Shown: in pieces, positions 43,009-55,100 of the stretch | Numbering within the stretch: the stretch's first letter is position 1 | Layout of the letters: each line of letters opens with the position of its first letter | Assembly: GCA_016801885.1 (NCBI GenBank) | Contig: JAFBJY010001449.1 | Span: forward strand, 1 to 64,000 | DNA: 64,000 nucleotides | From: Toxotes chatareus | Taxonomy: Eukaryota; Chordata; Actinopteri; Toxotidae | Direction of reading: 5' to 3' | Made by a program: the position numbers and the translations under genes | The notes under the pieces: generated by a model | What the model was told of the DNA's origin: nothing | Seen by the model: the letters and a program-made list of their open reading frames with translations, nothing else | Database searches by the model: none

Positions 43009-43146
43009 ATGAAGGTAGAAAGTGTGTGTGAGCTAATGTGGATGTGAATTCAGCATCATGAATCAGTGTGAGGACAGAGAGGAGGGAGCTCCTCCCCCTA
43101 AAACCAGTCTGTGTGGGGACCATGAGATTCAGAAGAAAGCTCAGAG
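43009..43146 (+). CDS. nlrc3-like: NLRC3-like exon 1 (start exon)
   Basis: The acceptor TTTTCTCTCCAG ends at 43008 and the donor GTGAGA starts at 43147. The ATG at 43058 opens MNQCEDREEGAPPPKTSLCG and ends DHEIQKKAQ with a split Arg codon. A short upstream ATG at 43009 (followed by an early stop) is part of the leader. Confidence 0.75.
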
Positions 43147-46100
43147 GTGAGATGAGGACCTCTAACTGTCCATGACTCTTCTCCATGTCAGAGCTCAGCA
43201 CTCACATCACTGCACCATCATTATTCAGACTCAAAGCTCTGTGTGTGTTGTGTTGAAGGCCAGAGCAGCAGCACACACCAGACTCTGCTGGACCTGGACC
43301 TGAACACAGACCTGAGTCCAGCTGTGTGTCCATGAAGAGTGACATGTCAAATCGTCACATCACTGATTTCAAAGGACAGCCTCCCTCTGCTGCAAAGAAG
43401 TGAGCTGCAACTGACTACATGTTTTCCTCTTTACTATGAGAACACTGTATGAATAATAGAAATGTTGTCCCTGTCGCCATGTCCCAGATGGTCTTAATCT
43501 CTGTGTCCACCAGGATCCATCATAGACCAGGCATCCCTGTACCTGTGCCCAGCTGTGTGTCAATGAAGAGTGACATGTCAAATCGTCACATCACTGATTT
43601 CAAAGGACAGCCTCCCTCTGCTGCAAAGAAGTGAGCTGCAACTGACTACATGTTTTCTTCTTTACTATGAGAACACTGTATGAATAAAATAAATGTTGTC
43701 CCTGTCGCCATGTCCCAGATGGTCTTAATCTCTGTGTCCACCAGGATCCATCATAGACCAGGCATCCCTGTACCTGTGCCCAGCTGTGTGTCAATGAAGA
43801 GTGACATGTCAAATCGTCACATCACTGATTTCAAAGGACAGCCTCCCTCTGCTGCAAAGAAGTGAGCATGATCAGGCTGAAACACAGGCTTTAGTGGCAA
43901 AGTTGATGTTTCTTTTTTCAAGAAAAGCACTTCTTATGTTCTTATATGTGTCATTCAGATCAGAACTAAAACTCCCTGTAACTCAGCACCTATCCAGTTC
44001 CAGTGTTTGTGTTAGTGTCCTGTAGCAGAGGTGAGACTTCTGTCAAACCCAGTGTGAGTCCTTAAAACTCATCATTTAAAAGGTGGACTTGTTGTGATGA
44101 CTCTAGGTCATGAGGTACAGAAGTGATTGCTTGTTTCCTCTCATTCCTTACCTGCCTACAACTGTTAATGATGTAAGCATATCAAGAACAGCAACTTTAG
44201 AAATGTCTGCCAGTCCTGATTTGTCATTAGACTGTTTCTCTCCCATAGATCTCGCTGAATTGACTTCAATAGTTTCTAGATCTAAATCTAAATCATCAAC
44301 ATGTCTTTTGGATCCTATCCCGACCAGACTTCTTAAAAATGTTTTGCCTTTGATTGGCACTTCCATATTAGATCAGATAAATCTCTCTTTGGTAACAGGA
44401 TATGTTCCATAGGCTTTTAAGGTTGCAGTTATCAAACCTTTACCTAAAAAGCCTTCTCTTGACCCTGGCACTTTAGCAAACTATAGACCTATATCCAATC
44501 TCTCCTTTACTTCTAAAATTCTTGAAAAGGCTGTTGCAACTCAGTTGTGTGACCATCTACATAGGAACGGTTTGTTTGAAGTTTTTCAGTCAGGATTTAG
44601 AGTTCATCATAGCACAGAAACAGCACTGGTGAAAGTTACCAACGACCTTCTTATAGCATCAGATAATGGACTCGTCTCTATACTTGTCCTGCTAGATCTT
44701 AGTGCTGCATTTGACACCATTGATCATAATATCCTATTGGAAAGATTGGAACATGTTATTGGGATTAAAGGAAGAGCACTAGACTGGTTTAAATCATATC
44801 TGTCAGATAGATACCAGTTTGTTCATGTTAATGATGATCCCTCCATATATACCAGAGTAAGTCATGGAGTTCCACAGGGTTCTGTGCTTGGACCGATATT
44901 GTTCACCTTATACATGCTTCCCCTAGGCAATATTATCAGGAAGCATGGAATAAATTTCCATTGCTATGCGGATGATACCCAGCTATATTTATCTATGAAG
45001 CCAGACGAAACATATCAGTTAGCCATATTTCAGGCATGTCTTACAGACATAAAGGCCTGGATGACCAGTAACTTTCTTCTTCTGAATTCAGACAAAATTG
45101 AGGTTATTGTGTTTGGTCCCAAACACCTCAGAAACAGTTTATCTAATCATATAGTTACTCTGGATGGCATTAATTTAGCCTCCTTCAACTCTGCCTTCTT
45201 TCACCTACGCAATATCAGTAAGATTAGGAACATTCTGTCGCAGAGTGATGCTGAAAAATTAGCCCATGCTTTTGTCACTTCTAGGCTGGACTTCTGTAAT
45301 TCCCTATTATCAGGATGTCCAGTTAACTCTCTAAAAAGCTTCCAGCTGGTCCAAAATGCTGCAGCAAGAGTACTGACTGGAATTAGCAAGAGAGATCATA
45401 TTAGTCCTGTACTAACTTCTCTTCATTGGCTTCCTGTAAAATCCAGAATTGATTTTAAAATCCTTCTCCTTACATATAAGGCCGTCAATGGCCAGGCTCC
45501 TTCATAACTCAAAGAGCTGATAGTACCATATTATCCCAACAGATTGCTTCGTTCCCAGAATGCAGGTTTGCTTATGGTTCCCAGAATATCTAAACGTAGA
45601 ATGGGAGGCCGAGCCTTTAGCTATTCAATTCAATTCAATTCAATTTTATTTATATAGCGCCTTACACAATCAAAATTGTCTCAAAGCGCTCTCCTGTGGA
45701 ACCAACTGCCAGTTTGGGTTCGGGAAGCAGACACCCTCTCTAATTTTAAAATTAAGCTTAAAACCTTTTTGTTAAGCTTATAATTTGTTGTATTTACAGT
45801 CTTAGTTATTATGACTAAACTTATAATTAGTCACAATTATCTCTATAGACACTTAGACCTTAGTAGGGCTGGCTCAAGCAACTGAACCATCCCCTAGTTA
45901 TGCTGCTATAGGCTTAGGCTGCTGGTGGACTTCCCATGACCTTCTGCGCACTTCTTCTTTTCTCTATTTCTCTCCTCAGACCCACTCTCACATTTATTAA
46001 CCTTTATTCAATGTCATTAGCTCTGTGTCCTCTCTCTCCCGTAGTCCTGTGCTTGTTTCTCTCTGGTCTCTCTTTCTCTGTACCTTTCTGCAGGTATCTC

Positions 46101-49100
46101 TGGCTCCGGAGCTGCATGTTCTCTGTCTGTGGTCCTGGCTCCACCCACCTGCTGCTGTTTATTGTCTACAAGGATCCATTTCTAACACATTACTATGTTT
46201 AATGTTCCACTCTGCTACAGATAAATTTTGGATTAATATTCTATGCAGACTGTAATGTAAATAATTACCAATCATGACAGCTTTTTGCTTCTGTGCTCTG
46301 TTTCCTATCATAACTGTAATCTACTGAGCACACATTATCCACTAACTGTTCACTAACTGGGTGGCACGGTGGTGCAGTGGTTAGCTCAGTCGCCTCACAG
46401 CAAGAGGGTTCCAGGTTTCAGTCACGGGTACTCCGGCTTACTCCCACAATACCAAAAACATGCATGGGATAGGTTAATTGGCTACTCTACTGTGTGTGCA
46501 TGTGTGGTTGTCTGTCTTTGTGTGTCAGCCCTAAGATTGACTGGCGACCAGTCCAGGGTGTACCCCACCTCTCGCCCATAGTCAGCTGGGATAGGCTCCA
46601 GCTCCCCAGCGACCCTGACAGAGGATTAAGTGGTAGAAAATGAATGAATGAATGTTCACAAACTGTAATCTAAATACTGGCCCTCTAACATTGTCCATTG
46701 CCAACCCTGTTTGTATTATGCTGCATGTCCTTCTCCTCCTCTCCTCCATTCCCAGCTGTCCTTCCTCTTCCTTTTCCTTTCACCCAGCCCGGTCATCAGC
46801 AGGAGGATCCCCCCATATGAGCCAGGTTCTGCTCAAGGTTTCTTCCTGTTAAAAGGGAGTTTTTCTTGCCACTGTCGCCTTAAGTGCTTGCTCTGGGGTC
46901 AGGATCTGGGTCTCTGTAAAGCGCTTTGAGACAATTTTGATTGTGGAAGGCGCTATATAAATAAAATTGAATTGAATTGAATTGAGAATGTCACAGCACA
47001 GTAGTGTTTGCTTTAATCAGGACAGTCACCACAGAACATAAAAGCAGCTGTTGTTTGTGTACAAAGCATTAAACGCTCACAGATGCTGCAAACATAATGT
47101 GAGCTAATTCTTCATGATTCCTCCACAGAGTGGACCAGGAGAGCTCAGAGGTTCCCAGTGCTCAGTCTGCCCAGCAGCATCAAACACACCTGGACTCCAT
47201 ATTTATGGTCTATACATGGACAACAACTACTTTGACATCTGTTGTGTTGACAATAATCTCCATGCTGCACTTTTTAGAGCAGTGGATTGTCAGTGTGTCA
47301 AACATGGATCTGATGTTTGGCTCCATGGTTTTACTTTGTGTCATTCATATAGTTTTCTGTTCCAGCTGCTGGAGGAGAACATTGTCACTTTTGTGAAGAA
47401 GGAGCTGAAGAAGATCCAGAAGGTTGTGAGTCCAGATTACCCAGAATCCTCAGAGAGTCAGAGGGAGGATGAGGAGGTGTTGGATGGTGAGGATGAAGAG
47501 CAGAGGAGGAGCAGCAGAGAGGCTTTTGTGAAGATCACAGTGAACGTCCTGAGGAGAATGAAGCAGGAGAAGCTGGCTGACTGTCTGCACAGCAGTAAGA
47601 GGATCTCTAAAGATTCAACATGATGGACAAATGGGACATTTACTAACATCTAAAGACATGGAAGGAAATATGTTCATGTGTGTTCTTTAGGGGATGAACA
47701 TGTCATGTTTTCTTTATGAATCAGTCACTGATGTTGTTTCTTGTTTGTTCATTCAGGACATGATGCTGCAGTTTGTCAACGTAAACTTAAATCTGCTCTG
47801 AAGAAGAAGTTCCAGTGTGTGTTTGAGGGGATCTCTAAAGCAGGAAACCCAACCCTTCTGAATCAGATCTACACAGAGCTCTACATCACAGAGGGAGGGA
47901 CTGGAGAGGTCAATGATGAACATGAGGTCAGACAGATTGAAACAGCATCCAGGAAACCAGCCAAACCAGAAACAAGCATCAGACAAGAAGACATCTTTAA
48001 AGCCTCACCTGTGAGAGACGGACCGATCAGAACAGTGATGACAAAGGGAGTGGCTGGCATTGGGAAAACAGTCTTAACACAGAAGTTGACTCTGGACTGG
48101 GCTGAAGACAAAGCCAACCAGGACATACACTTCACGTTTCCATTCACGTTCAGAGAGCTGAATGTGCTGAAAGAGAAAAAGTTCAGCTTGGTGGAACTTA
48201 TTCACCAGTTCTTTACTGAAACCAAAGAAGCAGGACTCTGCAGGTTTGAAGAGGTCCAGGTTCTGTTCATCTTTGACGGTCTGGATGAGTGTCGACTTCC
48301 TCTGGACTTCCACAACACTGAGATCCTGACTGATGTTGCAAAGTCCACCTCAATGGATGTGCTGCTGACAAACCTCATCAGGGGAAACTGCTTCCCTCTG
48401 CTCGCCTCTGGATAACCACACGACCTGCAGCAGCCAATCAGATCCCTCCTGAGTGTGTTGACATGGTGACAGAGGTAAGAGGGTTCACTGACCCAGAGAA
48501 GGAGGAGTACTTCAGGAAGAGGTTCAGAGAGGAGGAGCAGGCTCTGAGCAGGATCATCTCCCACATCAAGACTTTCACGAAGCCTCCACATCATGTGCCA
48601 TATCCCGGTCTTCTGCTGGATCACTGCTACAGTTCTGGAGGACGTGTTGAGAACCAGAGAGGGAGGAGGGTTGCCCAAGACCCTGACTGAGATGTACATC
48701 CACTTCCTGGTGGTTCAGTCCAAATTGAAGAATGTTAAGTACGATGGAAGAGCTGAGACAGATCCACACTGGAATAAAAAGAACAGGAAGATGATTGAGT
48801 CTCTGGGAAAACTGGCTTTTGAGCAGCTGCAGAAAGGAAACCTGATCTTCTATGAATCAGACCTGACAGAGTGTGGCATCGATATCAGAGCAGCCTCAGT
48901 GTACTCAGGAGTGTTCACGCAAGTCTTTAAAGAGGAGAGAGGACTGTACCAGGACAAGGTGTTCTGCTTCGTCCATCTGAGTCTTCAGGAGTTTCTGGCT
49001 GCTCTTCATGTTCATCTGACCTTCATCAAGTCTGGAGTCAATCTGCTGTCAAAAAAGAAATCATCTTCCCAAAGACTGAAAATAATAACAGGTAAATTTG

Positions 49101-52100
49101 CAGCCTTCTACCAGAGGGCTGTGGACAAGGCCTTACAGAGTCCAAATGGACACCTGGACTTGTTCCTTCGCTTCCTCCTGGGTCTTTCACTGCAGACCAA
49201 TCAGTCTCTCCTACGAGGTCTGCTGACACAGACAGGAAGTGGCTCACAGACCAATCAGCAAACAGTCCAGTACATCAAGAAGAAAATTGAAGAGACTCCC
49301 TCTGCACAGCAAAGCATCAACCTGTTGCACTGCCTGAATGAACTGAATGATCATTCTCTAGTGGAGCAGATCCAACAGTCCCTGAGTTCAGGATGTCTCT
49401 CCACAGATGAACTGTCTCCTGCTCAATGGTCAGCTCTGGTCTTCATCTTACTGTCATCAGAAAAAGATCTGGACGTGTTTGACCTGAAGAAATACTCTGC
49501 TTCAGAGGAGGCTCTTCTGAAGCTGTTGCCAGTTGTCAAAGCCTCTAACAAAGCTCTGTAAGTGTATAGATAGTTGGATTTATTCATCATTATATAAAGA
49601 CTCTGCTATTTTATTCAGCAGGAGGGAAAATCAATTCCTCTCTTCTTTAATTCCTTATCGTCATCTCTGAGCTATGAGCTTCATCACGTTGAATCTGAAT
49701 TAAAATAATTGATCCTACATTTAAGAGCCAAGTCTAAGCTTTAATTTGAGCAGGTTGACATCAGTATAGAAAGAACTGTGTGGGAGATTCAACCCTTTTT
49801 ATTGGTTCAAAAGTAACTGGACAAATACACATGAAGTGAAACAAACTAATCAGCTTAATATTTAATGTAAAATCCTTTGCAGTCACTGTAGTATCCATTA
49901 TTATATTTTAGAGTGAATGTTCTGAGAACCAGAAGAACAAAGCATGTCTAGACAAAACAAAATTAAAACGGATAAAAAACAAGGTCCATCTGACTTGGCG
50001 TGAGTTAAGTCTTTTTGGTGTGTGGATATATTCAAGGTTTTTGTGATCATTTCAGACAATGAAAAGGTGCTGTGCCGCCTGTAGCCAATGCCTCCACTCT
50101 TTAAGGGCAATTTTGACTGCCAATAACTCACGGTTCCCGACATCATAGCTTCTTTCAGCCTGTGATAACCTCCGAGATAAGAATGAACAGGAATGCAGCT
50201 TGTTGTCCTTGGAGGAATGCTGAGGACCGCATCCACTCCCTCATTGGAGGTGTCAAACTCTACCACGAACTGCCGGCTGGGATCTGGAACCGTGAGGATG
50301 GGAGTGGAGGTGAAGCAGGCCTTGAGCTGCTGGAACACCTCCTCAGCCTGGGAGGTCCACTGGAATGGCACCTGCTGGGACGTGAGAGCATAGAGAGAAG
50401 CAGCTATGGTACAAACCCCAGGAATTGCTGAACCTTCTTATGGATATCAGGTGTTGGCCACTGAACCACAGTGCTAACTTTAGCCGGATCCATTTGTATC
50501 TTCCCAGGGGCTACAATGAAGCCCAGGAAAGATACTGTAGCGGCATGGAATTCACTTTTTCCACCTTAACATATAATTGGTTCTCCAGCAAGCGCTGAAG
50601 AACCTGGCATATGTGGCAGACATTGGTTTCAATATCAGGGGAAAAAATCAAGATGTCATCAAGGTACACAAAAAAACAACATGACCCAGAAACTCTCTTA
50701 ATACATCGTTAATCATTCCTTGAAAGACAGCAGGAGCATTAGTCAACCCAAAAGGCATCACAAGGTATTCCTAATGTCCATGTGGAGTATTAAACACTGT
50801 CTTCCATTCATCCCCTCTCTAATTCAAACCAGATGATAGGCATTTCTCAGGTCTAGTTTTGTAAAGACCTTAGCCTGCTGCAATTGGTCGAAGGCAGATG
50901 ACATGTCAAACGATTTTTGACAGTGAAATCATTGAGGAGACCATAGTTGATACATGGTCTAAGAGACCCATCTTTTTACCCCAAAAAGACTCCTGCGCCA
51001 GCTGGAGAGGAGGAAGGGTGGATCAGACCTGCCTTTAAGGATGTCTCAATATATTCATTCATGAATATATTTCTCGGGACCCGAAATAGAATATACTCTG
51101 CCCTTGGGAATGGGAGCACCAGGAATGAGATCGATAGGGCAATCATAAGGGTGGTGAGGAGGAAGGGAGGTGATGATCAGTTCTTGTGGCTAGGGAGATT
51201 AGAGAGTCAACAGATCTTGGATTTGATCAGAAAGACCCTTGAGAAAAGTGTCATATAATGCTACGGAAACGGATGGCTAAGTCACTGACTAAGTCCATAC
51301 CTTGTTTCACATAACACAGTTCTCTTGCCTTTTCTTTGTCCAAGAAGATGAGATCAAATGCCCTCCTGAGGTCCTCCACAAAAGTCACCAGGGACTGGCG
51401 GACTGGTGAATCGAAAACCACTCAGCCTTAGCCCATGCCTTAGCCCTCCTGGTGAGACCATGAATGCCACTTTGGATTGTTGTGTAGGGAATGCTGAAGG
51501 CAAGAGTTCAAAATGTATGTCACAGTCCACAATGAATGATTGGCATTCTCCAGACTCACTGGAAAATGTTTCTGGTGGGGGGCGAGGCATGGAGCCAGAG
51601 CATGGATCTTCAGATCTGGCAGTACTCTGGCTGCAGCGGGCGAGGTGTTCACTTCCACGTCCATGGGGACAATCAGGGAGAGAGCTCGTATAAATAATTG
51701 TACTGAAAAAAAAATGAATATTTAACTGTCATGTCTCCAATTTGTTGAGAATAAAACAGAGCCAGAGCCAATGAAAGATGATCATCAATGTAGAAACTCC
51801 TCATTGATTAGCAGGTGGATAAAGAGCTGATATTTCTGCGTCACTCAACAAATCTGTGTTTGATGTTTGGCCCAGTTTTCAAATGCAGGTGTTAGTTTGC
51901 TGTGAGCTGTAGAGCAAACAGAGTTTTGTTCCTTTGATTGTCCTTTCAACACAAATGTTATTTGACTTTTTCTTCATTGTTTCCTCTTCAGACTGAGCAG
52001 CTGTAACCTCTCAGAGAGAAGCTGTGAAGCTCTGTCCTCAGTTCTCAGCTCCCAATCCTCTAGTCTAAGACACCTGGACCTGAGTAACAATGACCTGCAG

Positions 52101-55100
52101 GATACATGGGTGAATCTTCTGTCTGTTGGACTGGAGAGTTCACAAGGCACCCTGGAGACTCTCAGGTCAGATCAAGTTCCAGTTTTTTTTTAAATGACTG
52201 CAGATATTTCTTGAGTCCATCAATGCTGACTTTAGAGAGGCCCATATCTAAAGATTTTCACAGTTTTTAAAATCTTTGAGTTTCTCTGTTCATTTTGGTT
52301 TTTTTTATCTTCATATTCTATCGAGCTAACATTTGTGAATTTTGGTGAGACTAATACACATGAAGTGAAACAAACTCCAAAGATTTAATATTTAGTATAA
52401 AATCCTTTGCAGACATTGACTGTAGTATCCATTATTATATTTTAAAGTGAATGTGCTGAGAGCCTGAAGAACAAAACATGTCTAACTGTCCAAATACTTA
52501 CAGCCTTGACCCTACATGACTGTTTATTACTGATTGTGTCATATTCCAACTCTAGACCCTGGTGTTAATTGTATTTCTTCATTGTTTCCTCTTCCTCCTC
52601 TTTCCCCTCTTTTCCTCTAAGTGACCTTGCTTCTGAAGACTGCCTGCTCTTGCTCCTGCCAGCTTTTCTTACTTCTTTTACTTTTTTTTTTTCACAATTC
52701 AATTTTTATGACATTCTTTTAACTGCACGCAAGATTTTAACTACTGGATACTTGATTTTAACTACTGGATACTTGAATTTTAATTTCTCAACAACCGAAT
52801 GGACCAGCTACAGCTTAGTTTTGTCTATTCCTCAGCCGGGTTGAGAAATGTCTGACGTACACAACACAACACAACAAAACAAACTAATTTTGCAGAAACT
52901 GCTGGAAATATCTTAAGGAAATCACTGAGCTCAAGGCAAAGATTTTTGCTCTGGAAGCTGAAAAGGGACTTCATGAGACTCTCTCGATCACACCTAGTGG
53001 TAAGAAGGCTAGATCTTTGTCCACAAAAACAGTGTTAATTATGATACTTCTAGCCCTCTGATAGGCTAAACTTGGACGACACTGTGTCCTTTCCAAAACT
53101 TATGAAAGCAGGACCTGAACAGACTGATGCCATCTGGCATACACTCGGTGCCAAGCCAAAACGACACAGAAAGAGATACAAAGAGGGGCGAATCAGTAGT
53201 TCTAAAAAAAAGACTTCTCTGCGCTCTTAGAGATGGTCAATAAATTAGATGTACAATTTTTCATCAGCGGGCCACTCCCAAACATTGATAGAAGGATAAA
53301 TAAATTCCGGTCGCCTGCTTGCACTGAATACATGGCTGGCCAAAGCCTGTGAGACACGAGGAATGAACTTTATTGACAACTTCAACCTGTTTTGGGAACG
53401 TGATGACCTCTTCAAAGGAAAGGGCCCTCATCTGAATGGACGTGGACTGAGGCAACCAAAAGATAGTTTTCTCCACTCACTGAGGCACCAAACCCCTTTT
53501 GACCTCCCTCGGGGCCAGCCTAAAGCTCAAATGCAGAGTGAACATCAGCCAGGGAGAGACAACAACACCCCTCCTCCATCAGCTCCACCGCAGAGTGAGC
53601 AACAGCTGCAGGGTGACAACGGCAGGACTGCTTCACTGGCCCTCCACATGGATCTCCCCATCCCACGTCCCCCTCTACAGCCCTGTACCCCCTCAGCTGC
53701 ATCCTCCTCCGACTCCCCAACATCCATCTCACCCCCTGCTTCACCCCTCGGATTTCCAAGTCACATGGAGAGTTTGGTGAAGTCTGGGATAAAAATGGTT
53801 CCCCTAACCCCCAACCTAGCCAGACCAAGGGTGCTACTATCATCAACACTGCAACCCCACCAGCATCCCCCCGGACACCACCTCCAAAGCCCCCCAGATG
53901 CAGTATTTCAACTCCTTCTTCCTCACAAATTATGCAGCTCAGGTGAACTCAACCCACCCCTCCTTCTTCCACTCCGCTAAACACACCATCAAGGCCTCCT
54001 CGGCCCCACCCAGACCACTGGTTCCTAAGGCCTTTAAAAGCACCAAGACTGCTATCAGGGACTAGGATGCCCAGGGTCTCTGCTGTTTGAGGATGTATAG
54101 CCACAATAATCCCTCTATCACCCCTGAGGCCCAGGGAGAGAACACTCTCCCACAGTAAAGTAAATGTTTTTCCTGACGTTTCCAAGGAAAAGCCAGGACT
54201 CAAAGTGCTGATTTTGACAAGCAAAAGGAAAAGAAAGCGTCAGTTTTTAGGAAATACATCAACAAACCTAAAACCTATTCCATGTCAGCCACAGTCTGTC
54301 CCAGAATATGGACAGGACATGGGTTTTAGTAAACTAAACTTAGCTCTTTTAAATATCAGATCCCTGGCAGGCAAATCATTCTTAATTAATGATTTTATTC
54401 AAAAGCACAACCTTGATTTTATGTTTTTAACTGAAACATGGCTGGGGCAAGATAACAGTGCAGCAGTTCTTATCGAGTCAACTCCTCCTAACTTTAGTTT
54501 TGTGAGTGAAGCTAGACTGCACAAGAAAGGAGGAGTCGCCATTTTGTTCAGTGACAGCCTCCAATACAAGAAGACATCCAATGGAAAGTTTGACTCTTTT
54601 GACTATGTTGCTCTTCAAGTAAAATTCTCCTACCAAGCAATATTCGTAACCATCTAAAAAAAAAACAAAGTACAATGCAATGTTTGTTGATGAGTTTGCC
54701 AAACTGCTTTCTATTGCATGCATTGATTTTGATTGTGTTATTGTAGTGGGTGACTTTAATATTCACATTGACAACCCTAAAGATGGAAGTGCTAAAGAAC
54801 TCTTCAACATTCTGGACAACTTTGGACTTTTGCAGCATGTAACAGATCCAACACATAACAAGGGACATATATTGGATCTAATTATTTCCAAAGGTCTCAA
54901 TATTTCTGTGGTTGTGGTGACTGATGTTGCTCTTTCTGATCACTACTGTGTTTCTTTTAAAACTATCACACCTGCTAATCATAACAAAGCTGAAGAAAAG
55001 GTGGTCAGAAAACGCTGTATTAATGTGCAGCATTCACCCAGGCATTTGTACCATCACCAACCCTGCCCACAGCTCCCGTTGATGACCTTGTAAATAGCTT

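Larger units (their letters stand above)
44095..46985 (+). mobile_element. L2-type LINE, nearly intact RT
   Basis: The element lies in the intron between N-terminal exon 4 and the linker exon of the NLRC3-like gene. The frame from 44110 gives CLLDPIPTRLLKNVLPLIG. After a stop at 44413 it continues FKVAVIKPLPKKPSLDPG and NYRPISNLSFTSKILEKA. From 44545 to 45507 it holds motif A (VLLDLSAAFDTIDHNI), motif B (GVPQGSVLGPILFTLYM) and motif C (CYADDTQLYLSMKP). The C-terminal SRLDFCNSLLSG, AAARVLTGISKRDHISP and LLRSQNAGLLMVPRI follow. Two stops and two nested insertions interrupt it. The 3' UTR ends with GGCGCTATATAAATAAAATT and a GAATT repeat at 46985. The 5' end (endonuclease) is missing. Confidence 0.88.

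Noticed and set aside
53520..53849. Antisense Gly/Pro-rich frames
   Set aside because: Opposite strand of the Pro-rich tail of LINE ORF1.
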